The notes under the pieces are model-generated. The model was not told the origin of the DNA, made no database searches, and worked only from the letters and a program-made list of their open reading frames with translations. DNA of 64,000 bases from Acidaminococcus fermentans (lineage in GTDB: Bacteria > Bacillota > Negativicutes > Acidaminococcales > Acidaminococcaceae). Location: NCBI RefSeq assembly GCF_009696675.1, contig NZ_VULN01000004.1, forward strand, positions 1-64,000, written 5' to 3'. Positions 34,201 through 42,406 of this stretch are shown here, one piece after another; within the stretch, counting starts at the first letter, position 1; the number at the start of each line of letters is the position of its first letter. Both the position numbers and the translations under genes were made by a program.

Positions 34201-35624
34201 ATGGATCCATCCAGGGCAATCTGCTGGAGCTTCAGGTTCCCCCAGGCAAGGGACAGATCACTGGAAAGGGTTTCCATCTGGAGCGTCCCGTCCTGATACT
34301 TTCCTGCGGCATACAGGGTACCGTCCAGGATCAGGCTGCCCAACCGGGGCACAAAGGTTCCGGCGTCCACCTGGTCTGCCGTAAGGGCCGCCTGGCCCTC
34401 CTGGTTTTCCCAGTCGTAGGAGGCCTGTACCGCAACAGTGCCCCCGCCCAGGCTGGCTTTGGCCCCATCGGTTTCCACCCGGTGATCCCGGAAGGAGAAG
34501 GGCAGGGTCACCTGGTCCGCCTCATAGCCCTGGAACGTCAGGGCCGGACTGGTGAAGGTGCCGCTGCCGGTAAGATCCTCTTTGGTCCCGTCCACAGCCA
34601 GAGTGCCGCTGACCGTGCCGGATACAGGCAGGTCCAGAGGCAGAGCGGACAGGTCAAAATCGTCCAGATCCGCCTGGAGTTTTTCCGCCCGGGGATTTTG
34701 GAGATCCGTCAGATCCACGCCCCCGGATACACGGATTTTCTGCCCGTCCACCGTCACTTCCAGATCCCGGGCCTTCAGCCGCAGCTGATCAAAGGAAAGG
34801 CCCCCATCGGCTCCCAGAACCAGATCATGGCCATTCCAGCTGTAGACGGCCCCCACCTGGCGCAGCTGGGCCCGGCCGGAAAGCTGGCTGCCTGCCGCGT
34901 TGTTGGTCCAGGTGATGGAAGCATCCGTCAAAGCCCCGGTAAGCTCCGTCACCGGCAGGAACTGTTCCGCCAGAGGGCTGAAATCCTGGAGTCCCATGAG
35001 ATCTGTCTGGGCGGTCAGGGTTCCCTGCCGGTCCGTGTCCAGGGTACCGGCTACATGGATGGACTGATTTTTCCGGGTCACCGTCAGATCCAGGGCAAAG
35101 TCCGGGTTCCGGGCCGGATCGATGGTCCCTTCCACCCCAGCATCCCAGGTGCCGTAGGGAAGCTGAAGCGTTACCCGGCCGTCCCGGATGGCAATGAGAG
35201 CCTTGAAATCCGTGCTGGAACTCTGGCTTTCCTTCAGGAGATGGGCCACATTCCATTCCTGTTTGTCGTCCTGGACCAGGTACAATTCCGGTTCATCCAG
35301 GGTGATCCGGGTCAGGATGCCCACCGAGCTGCTCCCATTCAGGAACTTCAAAGGGTCTACCTGGAGGGACAGAGCCGGGATCTTGGCCACCAGATTCCCT
35401 CCTGCATCGGTCAGCTGGAGATTCCGGGCGGTGAAGGTCAGGTCCGGGCTCACTTCCATGGTTTCCATCTGCAGTTGTCCGTTAATGTATTCCCCGGCGG
35501 CATTTTCCACCAGAGGGATGGCCCGTTCCAGGCCTGCAGGAAGGAGCAGCTTCCACAGGACCAGGTACAGCAGGACCAGCACTCCGGCCAGAAAAGCCAG
35601 CCGTTTTTTACCTTTGGTACCCAT
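31299..35624 (-). CDS. tamB: TamB/DUF490 translocation and assembly module protein
   Basis: 1441 residues. One N-terminal membrane anchor (about 8-26, LAFLAGVLVLLYLVLWKLL), a very long repetitive beta-rich region and the DUF490/TamB C-terminal domain near 1100-1441 (RGSRLKYLGTPFNIGFG, LGDDAWRGLVDAG). In other diderms TamB bridges the envelope and takes part in outer-membrane assembly and phospholipid movement. Start 35624 is chosen for GGAGG five bases before it; in-frame starts upstream run into a repeat. It lies beside tolC and the Mla genes; no separate tamA is seen, so BamA may be the partner. Confidence 0.93.
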   Translation of the reverse strand: MGTKGKKRLAFLAGVLVLLYLVLWKLLLPAGLERAIPLVENAAGEYINGQLQMETMEVSPDLTFTARNLQLTDAGGNLVAKIPALSLQVDPLKFLNGSSSVGILTRITLDEPELYLVQDDKQEWNVAHLLKESQSSSTDFKALIAIRDGRVTLQLPYGTWDAGVEGTIDPARNPDFALDLTVTRKNQSIHVAGTLDTDRQGTLTAQTDLMGLQDFSPLAEQFLPVTELTGALTDASITWTNNAAGSQLSGRAQLRQVGAVYSWNGHDLVLGADGGLSFDQLRLKARDLEVTVDGQKIRVSGGVDLTDLQNPRAEKLQADLDDFDLSALPLDLPVSGTVSGTLAVDGTKEDLTGSGTFTSPALTFQGYEADQVTLPFSFRDHRVETDGAKASLGGGTVAVQASYDWENQEGQAALTADQVDAGTFVPRLGSLILDGTLYAAGKYQDGTLQMETLSSDLSLAWGNLKLQQIALDGSMDGSNFTLSRISGYTEEGGALAGTASLKGGQLQGDIYITDLPVDPLLAAVGQEGKGLLSTHLLLSGTADAPGAFGAFSFREGELLGQTIQEAHGALEWKDRKASFHKVEVNLAQGTHVLDGSVDLSGSEPQLDLTLETRGVRLEPFSEAFHSPWPVTGNLTNTIAVKGTLSNPSFTGHVHAWDGSVNKFLVDEVDGDYTYDGKLLHLKDFHVQALTCAAQFSGTVSRDGFLDLGMDAKNINLLRLPWLKDSVDLAGFVNFSGSITGHTSRPLFQGVLSSDSVLINGVEFTGLALSFQSQAGHVNTFQGTFQQKTGGDYALKAKFDFDRKLFQWTVDVTKGNVRSLLQMGGIKADVDGYLSGRIEANPDGPRTGMTIIGKVEDGKVAGVPFASADFDIYTHLGLWQIRKLQARESGGGLLAAQGNFDMRKRTIDLELATSEANAKLLTVGMDNPPDVNGKLNIVAQLKGNLDDPNGNFSLEMKEGSISGVAFDNVYGMVTLRNDMFHLDQFLIQRDVYKISAYGTFPMDLLRPVSKRKNPQSRMNLEVRLDNGNLAILPTLTKWVQWADGPTSGRVDITGTLEDYSLNGSIDLDGGTVKFRGLDNTFDNMKFHGEFSGKTITLKEFSTTTGKNGSITASGSYLLNDVSGKPYHLNLAIKDVELVSSMVKGKLNGNFDLEHKENKPFLSGNIKLDKGYLGLSAIPEFGEGNSDIGLDIDVDLGNNLHLYNAAFMDLWLKGQFHIMGSTAFPQINGSIRVNRGSRLKYLGTPFNIGFGEIYWPRPGTFVPNVNMSAFTRLGQYNILAKASGPLSLDNIVIKLSSDPPQDENTLKRFLTLKTDDASLGDDAWRGLVDAGLQMTFLADVEDAIKDALGLDELRIYSGNVQNLVSFSADTNRANEATGQERRQYNVLLSRYFGRKLLLGYTTSFDGEEHNLYAGYRVAPKVHLGVSIDEDNNRWYGVQYRTRF

Positions 35625-35670
35625 CAGGGCCTCCATATCGATTGTCGTGAATCGTGGGTCGTTCATCGCG

Positions 35671-35723
35671 AAACCCACCACCATGCTGCGCATGGTCCCC
35701 CGCCCTTGAAAAGGGCGGATATA
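35671..35723. repeat. Dispersed 53-base repeat, second copy
   Basis: Matches 3491-3543 with two mismatches. Located in the leader of tamB, about 50 bases upstream of its start codon, so it would be part of the mRNA. Confidence 0.75.
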
Positions 35724-35790
35724 AAGCGCGGGCTGCTGCCCGGCGCTTACAAGGGAAATGCAAATTAATTAATTTATCATACACAACATA

Positions 35791-35799
35791 AGTATAACA
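35791..35799 (-). promoter_or_regulatory. Extended -10 promoter of tamB
   Basis: TGTTATACT on the minus strand, in an AT-rich stretch that follows the tolC terminator. It would give a leader of about 165 bases including the repeat at 35671-35723. Confidence 0.45.
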
Positions 35800-35821
35800 G
35801 GTATGGAGGGAAAAAGAAAAG

Positions 35822-35843
35822 GGCTGTTGCCTGCGCAACAGCC
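35822..35843 (-). terminator. Terminator after tolC
   Basis: GGCTGTTGC-GCAG-GCAACAGCC on the transcript, 14 bases after the stop codon, with A-rich flank to the left (U-rich on the mRNA). Confidence 0.82.
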
Positions 35844-35857
35844 TCTTCTTTGCTCTT

Positions 35858-37150
35858 TTATTCGTTTTCCACAGGAACACCCATGCTCTGTTCCAGCAGG
35901 GCAGTGGAAGTATTGTAGTCATACAGTGCCTGGATGTAGTTGTTCTTGGCGGTGGTGAGGGCCACGGACGCATCCATTACGTCGGTGTTGGTCCCTACGC
36001 CGGCCCGGTACCGGAGCTGGGCGATACGGTAATCTTCTTCCGCCTGGGCCACAGCCACTTCCGTGGTCTTGATCCGTTTTTCCGCTTCCCGCATGCTCAG
36101 GTAACTGGTCCGTACGGCCAGGCGCACCTGATCACTGATCTGCCGGTAGCTTTCCTGGGCTTTCACCACATTGGCCTTGGCTTCCCGGACTTTGGCGGCG
36201 TTGACCCCGTAGTCCCAGATGTTCTGGGTGATGTTGAGCCCCACCGTCCAGTTGTCCCGGTTCTGGCCCGGGAAGGTATCATTGCTCCAGGCGTTGGAAG
36301 CTCCCAGGCTTACCTGAGGCAGGCTGCCGGAGTTGGCGATCTTCTGGGCGGCCTGGGCCATGCCTACGGAAGCTTCCGCCTGGTGGATTTCCGGCCGGTT
36401 GGCCATGGCATAGGTCACGCAGTTGTCCAGGGTGTAGTCGTTGGGTTTGTATTCCAGTCCCTGGCTCAGGTTCAGCCGGGTGGCAGTGGGCAGCCCGATT
36501 ACGTTGTTCAGGGAGGAAACAGCCACTTCATAGTTGTTTTCCGCCTGGGTCAGGGTCTGCTGGGCGTTGACCAGTTCCACCTGGGACCGGAGCACGTCGG
36601 CTTTGGCCACTACCCCTACGGCAAACTGGGCCTGGGTGTTCTTCAGATGTTCATCCAGACGGTTCACGGTTTCCTTGTCCAGGTTCACGGTGTTGGCGGC
36701 CTGGAGCACATCATAGTACCCCTTTTCCGCATTGTACCGGGTGGTCTGGTAGGAACTGCTCATCCCATACTGGTAGTAGTCCAGGTTCTTTTTGGCTTGG
36801 TCGATGACCCCTTCCAGACGGCCTCCAGTATAGATGGGCACCGTAATGCTCACTTGATTGGAATGATTGTTGCCGATGACATTGGACTGGTATTTTTCTG
36901 TACGGCCGCTGGTATGGGAGAAATCAATGCTCCCCCACCGGGACCCCTTGGCCTGGTCCAGTTCTGCCTTGGCCGCGTCCAGCTCAGCAGCAGAGATCTT
37001 GACGCTGGAGTTGTTGTCCAGGGCCATGCGGACGGTTTTCCCCAGGTCCAGGTTCACGGTTTCCGGGGTGGCGGCCCCCACTGTATGGATAGAAAGGGCG
37101 CTCAGGATGACAGCGCTCAGAATCATGCTTTTGGTATGGAAATGCTTCAC
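35858..37150 (-). CDS. tolC: TolC-family outer-membrane efflux protein
   Basis: 430 residues: signal peptide (1-26, ending VGA), two repeated halves of helix-strand-helix typical of TolC (first half ending in VSITVPIYTGGRLEGVIDQAKKNL, second in VGLNITQNIWDYGVNAAKVREAKANV). Forms the outer-membrane exit duct for pumps. No inner-membrane pump gene is adjacent; mlaD is upstream. It has a very good promoter and a palindrome at the start site, so it is probably regulated on its own. Confidence 0.92.
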   Translation of the reverse strand: MKHFHTKSMILSAVILSALSIHTVGAATPETVNLDLGKTVRMALDNNSSVKISAAELDAAKAELDQAKGSRWGSIDFSHTSGRTEKYQSNVIGNNHSNQVSITVPIYTGGRLEGVIDQAKKNLDYYQYGMSSSYQTTRYNAEKGYYDVLQAANTVNLDKETVNRLDEHLKNTQAQFAVGVVAKADVLRSQVELVNAQQTLTQAENNYEVAVSSLNNVIGLPTATRLNLSQGLEYKPNDYTLDNCVTYAMANRPEIHQAEASVGMAQAAQKIANSGSLPQVSLGASNAWSNDTFPGQNRDNWTVGLNITQNIWDYGVNAAKVREAKANVVKAQESYRQISDQVRLAVRTSYLSMREAEKRIKTTEVAVAQAEEDYRIAQLRYRAGVGTNTDVMDASVALTTAKNNYIQALYDYNTSTALLEQSMGVPVENE

Positions 37151-37171
37151 AATCAGACCCTCCTGTACTTT

Positions 37172-37187
37172 CTGACTACCTAGTCAG
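37172..37187. promoter_or_regulatory. Palindromic operator at the tolC transcription start
   Basis: CTGACTA-GG-TAGTCAG on the transcribed strand, perfect 7-bp arms with a 2-base centre, 8 bases downstream of the -10 box and upstream of the ribosome site. Size and position suit a TetR- or MarR-type repressor; no such regulator gene is in the window. Confidence 0.6.
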
Positions 37188-37195
37188 CTTTTATT

Positions 37196-37224
37196 ATTAT
37201 AATCAGTTGAAAAAGTAAAGTCAA
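37196..37224 (-). promoter_or_regulatory. Promoter of tolC
   Basis: TTGACT and TATAAT on the minus strand with a 17-base spacer; the closest match to the sigma-A/sigma-70 consensus in this window. Confidence 0.75.
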
Positions 37225-37247
37225 CCAAACACTTTTTAAACTTTTTG

Positions 37248-38501
37248 TCAGAATCTGGCCCGAAGCCCCAGGTAGGTGGTGTCGGAACCATGATCAAGCA
37301 CGTCCATGCTCTCTCCGATCAGGGAAAGTTTGGGACTGAAGGCCCATTCCGCCCCCACTTTCAGTTTGGCATCATCGAAATCATAGAAATCGGTGAACAG
37401 CTTGAATTTGGGAGACAGGATCCAGTCGGCTCCCACGCCGAATTCTCCTTCCATGACTCCGGCCCGGCCCCAGATGTACTTGTTCAGCTTTTTGTTGTAA
37501 TGGAAGTCCACTTTGTCCCGGTCCCCGATGTCCGAAACCCCCAGATAAGCATAGGTATCTTCCTTCAGGGGCAGCTTCACTCCCATGTCCGTCCGCCATT
37601 TGCCTTTTTTGTCATTGTACAGCACATCCGCCTGGACCTGGGCATCGGTGACCACTCCCAGGATCTTGTCCGCCTTCACAGTGGTGGATTTGGCATGGTG
37701 GATGGTGTCCTTCAGGTCCTGCTGAGTCTGAGGGTCGGTGACCACATTCTGCAGGGCCTCTGCCGTGTTCTGGATCTTCTTGCTGGCATCCGCCATATTG
37801 GCTGCCATGGCCGCCACGTTCTGACCGGTGGCTCCATCAGCATCTGCCTTGTCCATAATGCTGTTCATATGGACGGACATTTCCTTCATCTGGCCCACCA
37901 TGGTGCGGATATCACCCTGGTTCTGCTGGGCCATGGTGGCCAGGGCCTTGGTGAAGTCGTTCATGTTCTTGGCCACTTCCCCGGTCTGGACAAAGCCTTC
38001 CCGCATGGATTTCTGCACGTTCTTGTCTCCGAACACATTGCTGAAGGCATCCACCACCACTTCCAGCTTGTCCAGCACCCGGCCGGAGGAATCCATCAGT
38101 TTGTCGATGCCCCCTGCCTGCTGGCCGGTAATGGTTTCCCCTGCCTTGAACACCAGGCCGGTGGCGATTTTGGGAGGAGCGATGGTGACGAATTTGGTGC
38201 CCATGACCCCGTCCATACCGATGCTGAACTGGGAGTTACGGGGAATCTTCTGTTTTTCATCCATCTTCATGACCACTTTCACCTTGGACCCGTCCACGAT
38301 GATGTCATCCACCTTCCCTACCGGGACCCCGGCGAACCGGACTTCATTGCCCACTTTCAGGCCGTTTACATCGTCGAACATTACATTGAGTTTGTAGGTC
38401 CGGCCGGCAAAACTGAACACCCCCAGGAAGGTGAGCATCAGGGCCAGGATCACGATGCCCCCCAGGGTGACGGCACCGACTTTGACTTCATCTGCTTTCA
38501 T
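37248..38501 (-). CDS. mlaD: MlaD/MCE lipid transport protein with C-terminal beta-barrel-like domain
   Basis: 417 residues. N-terminal membrane anchor (about 11-32), MCE domain (about 35-120, VMFDDVNGLKVGNEVRFAGVPVGKV), a long helical part (about 135-290) and a C-terminal part (about 295-417) of amphipathic strands ending in LGLRARF with terminal Phe. This anchor-MCE-helix-barrel design matches the transenvelope MlaD described in Veillonella parvula, where one protein spans both membranes and moves phospholipid. Start 38501 directly follows mlaF with a four-base gap. Confidence 0.9.
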   Translation of the reverse strand: MKADEVKVGAVTLGGIVILALMLTFLGVFSFAGRTYKLNVMFDDVNGLKVGNEVRFAGVPVGKVDDIIVDGSKVKVVMKMDEKQKIPRNSQFSIGMDGVMGTKFVTIAPPKIATGLVFKAGETITGQQAGGIDKLMDSSGRVLDKLEVVVDAFSNVFGDKNVQKSMREGFVQTGEVAKNMNDFTKALATMAQQNQGDIRTMVGQMKEMSVHMNSIMDKADADGATGQNVAAMAANMADASKKIQNTAEALQNVVTDPQTQQDLKDTIHHAKSTTVKADKILGVVTDAQVQADVLYNDKKGKWRTDMGVKLPLKEDTYAYLGVSDIGDRDKVDFHYNKKLNKYIWGRAGVMEGEFGVGADWILSPKFKLFTDFYDFDDAKLKVGAEWAFSPKLSLIGESMDVLDHGSDTTYLGLRARF

Positions 38502-38505
38502 GATT

Positions 38506-39258
38506 TTACTCCTTGTCTTCCAAAATATCACTGCGCAGGAACGCCCGCACCAGGGGTTCCCGGGTATGTCTGGCTTCGTCCACCGTGCCGGAAAAGACGA
38601 TGTGTCCATGGCTGAGCATAAGGATCCGGTCTGCACAAAGGAAGGCGGAAGCCATGTCGTGGGTCACCAGTACCCCGGTGATGCTCAGTTTTTTCTTGGT
38701 ATCCAGGATCAGCTGGCTGATGTTGGTGGCCATAATGGGGTCCAGCCCGGCGGTGGGTTCATCGTACAGGATAATGTCCGGCTGGAGAGCCAGTGCCCGG
38801 GCCAGGCCCACCCGTTTCTGCATGCCCCCGGACAATTGAGCCGGGTACACATGCTCGTTGCCGGCAAGGCCCACCGCTTCCAGCAGGTCCCTGACCCGCT
38901 TCTGGATGGCTTCTTCCGACATGCTGGTGTGCTGGCGCAGGCCGAAGGCCACGTTTTCTCCCACATCCAGGAAATCGAACAGAGCGGAATACTGGAACAC
39001 CATGCCCATATGCTGGCGCAGCTGGTTCCACTGGTCTTCCGTATATTTTTCCACCGGCTGGCCCTGGATCAGCACCTGGCCCCCCTGGGGCTTCAAAAGG
39101 CCGATCAGCAGCTTCAGCACAGTGCTTTTGCCGGTACCGGAGGGACCGATCACCGCCAGGGTTTCCCCTTTGGCCACGGAAAAATTCACCCGGTCCAGGA
39201 TCACCTTGGGCCCGAAGGCCATCTCCACATTCCGGAATTCAATGACAGGTCGTTCCAT
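38506..39258 (-). CDS. mlaF: Mla ABC transporter ATP-binding protein MlaF
   Basis: 250 residues. Walker A GPSGTGKST, signature LSGGMQKRVGLARALA, Walker B ILYDEPTAGLDP and H-loop THDMASAF; the GMQKR form of the signature is usual in Mce/Mla ATPases. Powers lipid transport with MlaE. Start 39258 chosen for GGAGG; it adjoins the mlaE stop. Confidence 0.94.
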   Translation of the reverse strand: MERPVIEFRNVEMAFGPKVILDRVNFSVAKGETLAVIGPSGTGKSTVLKLLIGLLKPQGGQVLIQGQPVEKYTEDQWNQLRQHMGMVFQYSALFDFLDVGENVAFGLRQHTSMSEEAIQKRVRDLLEAVGLAGNEHVYPAQLSGGMQKRVGLARALALQPDIILYDEPTAGLDPIMATNISQLILDTKKKLSITGVLVTHDMASAFLCADRILMLSHGHIVFSGTVDEARHTREPLVRAFLRSDILEDKE

Positions 39259-39259
39259 T

Positions 39260-40042
39260 TCAGCCTCCATGGACATACAGGATCACCGACAGGAAATAGT
39301 TGGCGATAAAGATCAGGATAATGGACAGCACCACGGATTTGGTGGTGGCCATGCCCACACCCTCAGCCCCCTGCTGGGCGTTCAGACCCTTGTGGCAGCC
39401 GATGATGGCAATGATGGCTCCGAACACGGCGCCTTTGATCAGCCCGCCGATAATGTCCCAGGGTTCGATGAAGCTCTTGATGCTTTCCAGGAACATGTGG
39501 GAATTGATCCCGGCGTAATTTTCCGCCACGAACCAGCCCCCCACATCCCCCACCAGGTTGGCATAGACCACCAGCACGGGCATCATGAGCACAATGGCCA
39601 GGAGCCGGGGCGCCACCAGATAGCGGATGGGGCTCACGGCCATGACCCGGAGGGCATCGATCTGTTCCGTGACCTTCATGGTCCCGATTTCCGCCGCAAT
39701 GGCCGCCCCGATCCGGCCGGCCACCACCACCCCTGTCAGGATGGGAGACAGTTCCCGGCCCATGGCAATGGCCACGATGCCCCCTACGGAATCCGCCGCT
39801 CCGAAACGGACGAATTCCTTGGCGGTCTGGACGGACATGACCATACCGGTGCACAGGATGGTCATGCTCACAATGGGCAGGGAATCAGCCCCCAGCCGGG
39901 CCATCTGCCGGAGGACTTCCCGCCGGTCCGCACTGCCGGCCGCCTGACAGGCTGCCAGAAACAGGTTGACCACCCGGCCTGTACGGGCGCACAGGTCCAC
40001 CATTTTACGGCCCACCCAGCGGCAAAGATCACGACATCCCAT
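39260..40042 (-). CDS. mlaE: Mla ABC transporter permease MlaE
   Basis: 260 residues with about six hydrophobic segments and the MlaE family core: GRIGAAIAAEIGTMKVTEQI and DALRVMAVSPIRYLVAPRLLA. First gene of mlaEFD; no mlaA, mlaB or mlaC is seen, so this is a minimal system. The start at 40042 has a GGAAGGAG site eight bases away. Confidence 0.93.
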   Translation of the reverse strand: MGCRDLCRWVGRKMVDLCARTGRVVNLFLAACQAAGSADRREVLRQMARLGADSLPIVSMTILCTGMVMSVQTAKEFVRFGAADSVGGIVAIAMGRELSPILTGVVVAGRIGAAIAAEIGTMKVTEQIDALRVMAVSPIRYLVAPRLLAIVLMMPVLVVYANLVGDVGGWFVAENYAGINSHMFLESIKSFIEPWDIIGGLIKGAVFGAIIAIIGCHKGLNAQQGAEGVGMATTKSVVLSIILIFIANYFLSVILYVHGG

Positions 40043-40124
40043 GGAAACAACTCCTTCCCTGCATGATTTCAAAAATACGTTACTGATTATTATAACCTAT
40101 CTGGATGAAAAAATGTAGAAAAAA

Positions 40125-40241
40125 GGGGGTGTGAAAAAATTCACACCCCCGGTCACTGGTCTCTTGTCACTGGGCACTGGCCGTTGACCAGTGACAAACA
40201 AGGGGCTGTGAAAAAATGATATCTCATTCTTTCACAGCCCC
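40125..40241 (-). terminator. Two-hairpin terminator after the S55 peptidase gene
   Basis: Hairpin at 40202-40241 (GGGGCTGTGAA...TTCACAGCCCC) beginning six bases after the stop codon, then a GTCACTGG-rich spacer that contains its own inverted repeat (GTCACTGGTC...GACCAGTGAC), then GGGGGTGTGAA-AAAA-TTCACACCCCC at 40125-40150. The compound layout recurs at 47154-47231. Confidence 0.8.
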
Positions 40242-40246
40242 TTTTC

Positions 40247-42013
40247 TTACCGTTTCTTCACATCCACAGTAATGCTGCTTTCCCCGGTTATAATGAAATC
40301 CAGGGGGAATTTCTGCTTGTATTTGCTGCCTTTCAGCAGACCGGTGATGGCGCTGCTCATGCTGCCGGAGGTGGTTCCCGCCGCCCGGGCCGCAGCCCGT
40401 CTGCTGGGCCGGCTGTCCCCGTAGGAGGGCATCAGGTCCACCACCACTTCGTTGTTGGCATCCATTTCATTGAATTCCGTCAGGAAATCCTTGAACTGGC
40501 GCTGGGAAGACTGGAACATGGCGCTGTCGTCCTCTCCGGTGCCGTCCCCTGCATCCTGTCCCTGGGCGGTGTTGGCCCCGTTCCGGCTGTTCCGCTTGGC
40601 CAGGGCCTTGCTGATCCAGGTGGTGGCATTGCCGCTGCGGACGATCAGGTTCATGGGACCCGCCGGCTGCTTGTCCGGGATCTTGAAGTTGATGGTCCGG
40701 GTGATTTCCTCAGACCGGTAGGGCTTAAAGGTCAGGGTAATGGGCAGGTTCCCTCCCTGGACTGCCGTGAGAGGCGCCGAGGCTCCCACCATTTCCGCCA
40801 CTTCACAGCTGGAGGTGGTTTCCACATCCACATTGATGTCCTGGATGGTCACCTTGTCGAACCTGTTGTTCATGAGCATATCCGTAGCCACGTTCAGTTC
40901 TGAATCGGTAAGCTTCCCGATGTCCGAAGCGCTGTAGAACATGTTCTCCCGCCGGAGCCGGATGGGGCCTTCCTTTTCTCCCTGGGCGGTGATGGTGAAC
41001 CGGATCCGGGAGGTGCCCCCTCCCTTTCTGTCCTTGGCCATGCTGACGGTGTTGTAAGTCACCCCGTCCACCAGGCTGGGCACCAGGTCCTCATCGGTGA
41101 TCAGCTGGACATTGCTGCTTTTGTGCAGTCCCCGGTCCTTGTCGGTGACGGACACGTACATGGGGATGATGGGCGCGTTCTCCCCCTCTTTCCCTGCAAT
41201 GCCGCTGAGACGGTCCTGGCTGATCCGTCCCAGGGTCTTGCCGAGGGTCCCCACTTTGAAAGCGCTCTGGATGTTGGGCACGGAAGCAAAGATCCAGGCA
41301 TTGGTCATGAAATAGTTGGAATCCCCGTGCTGAAGGAAGGGATGGCCAAAAGCCAGGATCCGTCCTTCATCGTCTGTCCAGGTTACCGTGCCGATGGCTC
41401 CGATGACCATATCTCCCCGGACCATGGAAACCCCCACGGAACTTCCCGGTTCCAGCTTCACATTGTCCAGTTGTTCCGTCCCTCCCGGCACGGCATAGGA
41501 GGTAAGGCCGAAAGGAGACAGGTTTTCGTTCAGATGGGCCACCCCGTCAGCGGTAAAACCGCTGACCATGAGAGGGGTGCTCTTGGGCAGGAAGACGGAA
41601 GGCCGGGGATCGGTCTCGTCAAAGAGCCGGAGCATTTCGTTGATGGGGGTCAGGAAACAGTAGTTGGGGTCGGAAAAAGCCTGACCATAGGCCACGGCTC
41701 CGGCCAGCCGGCCGTCGATGTACACCGGGCTGCCGCTCATGCCCTGGGCGATGCCCCCGCTTTCCTTCAGCAGAGGGCCGGACGCCTTGATCAGGATGTT
41801 GTAGCCCCCGGTTTCCGTACCGGTGACCCCCAGGACTTCCACATCAAAGGTTTCGATGTCCGCTCCCCGGATCACTGTTTTCCCATATCCCTTCATGCCC
41901 GGTTTCAGCTCTTCCACGGCAATGGTGGGAATGGCGGCACTTACCAGGGAAACCGCCGCCACAAGGCAGCCCAGGGTCAGCACCAGGAGCCGCTTCCACT
42001 TGAAACAACGCAT
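40247..42013 (-). CDS. SpoIVB-type (S55) serine peptidase domain protein
   Basis: 588 residues: N-terminal signal/anchor (about 9-26), a PDZ-like start (MKGYGKTVIRGADIETF) and the S55 core GGIAQGMSGSPVYIDGRLAGAV with the nucleophile Ser in GMSGSPV, then a long C-terminal region rich in beta strands. In spore formers SpoIVB cleaves a sigma-K checkpoint protein; this lineage is mostly asporogenous, so the protein likely serves another extracytoplasmic role. Strong AGGAGG site before 42013. Located downstream of mreB and murA. Confidence 0.85.
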   Translation of the reverse strand: MRCFKWKRLLVLTLGCLVAAVSLVSAAIPTIAVEELKPGMKGYGKTVIRGADIETFDVEVLGVTGTETGGYNILIKASGPLLKESGGIAQGMSGSPVYIDGRLAGAVAYGQAFSDPNYCFLTPINEMLRLFDETDPRPSVFLPKSTPLMVSGFTADGVAHLNENLSPFGLTSYAVPGGTEQLDNVKLEPGSSVGVSMVRGDMVIGAIGTVTWTDDEGRILAFGHPFLQHGDSNYFMTNAWIFASVPNIQSAFKVGTLGKTLGRISQDRLSGIAGKEGENAPIIPMYVSVTDKDRGLHKSSNVQLITDEDLVPSLVDGVTYNTVSMAKDRKGGGTSRIRFTITAQGEKEGPIRLRRENMFYSASDIGKLTDSELNVATDMLMNNRFDKVTIQDINVDVETTSSCEVAEMVGASAPLTAVQGGNLPITLTFKPYRSEEITRTINFKIPDKQPAGPMNLIVRSGNATTWISKALAKRNSRNGANTAQGQDAGDGTGEDDSAMFQSSQRQFKDFLTEFNEMDANNEVVVDLMPSYGDSRPSRRAAARAAGTTSGSMSSAITGLLKGSKYKQKFPLDFIITGESSITVDVKKR

Positions 42014-42030
42014 AATTCCTCCTGTAAAAA

Positions 42031-42061
42031 AGAGGGTGTGACTGTGTATTTCACACCCTCT
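42031..42061 (-). terminator. Terminator after the lipoyl-like gene
   Basis: AGAGGGTGTGA...TCACACCCTCT, 11-bp arms with a 9-base loop and T run; it also lies just upstream of the ribosome site of the S55 peptidase gene, so some read-through may feed that gene. Confidence 0.75.
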
Positions 42062-42100
42062 GGTTCCTGTAATTATCAATAATGGAAAAAACTGCCTGCA

Positions 42101-42406
42101 TCAGGGCTGGATGGTGGCCACCACCTGGTCCGCTGCAATCTGGCTGCCGGGAGCCACTTCCACGGAAACCACTTTCCCGCTGCAGTTGGCACGGGCTGCC
42201 GGTGCCGTCCCGGTCAGGGTCTTCACCGTAACCAGCACAGAACCTTCCGATACCTGGGTGCCCACGGAAACCACCGTTGCCACCTGGCCGGAGAGACTGC
42301 TTTTCTGGGGCTGCACCCCTGCCGCCTGGGCAATGCCCAAAGCCAGCAATACCATCAGCAAGGCTGCTGCCCATATTTTTCTGTTTTTCAGGATTTTGTG
42401 TAACAT
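42101..42406 (-). CDS. Small secreted protein with lipoyl/HlyD-like barrel
   Basis: 101 residues: signal peptide (about 1-30, ending AQAAG), then a short beta-rich part with the look of a biotinyl/lipoyl sandwich (GQVATVVSVGTQVSEGSVLVT ... GKVVSVEVAPGSQIAADQVVATI). The modified Lys of true lipoyl domains is not evident, so it more likely resembles the hybrid domain of HlyD-type adaptors. Function unknown. Start 42406 chosen for AGAGGTG; a GTG nine bases upstream is possible. Confidence 0.65.
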   Translation of the reverse strand: MLHKILKNRKIWAAALLMVLLALGIAQAAGVQPQKSSLSGQVATVVSVGTQVSEGSVLVTVKTLTGTAPAARANCSGKVVSVEVAPGSQIAADQVVATIQP

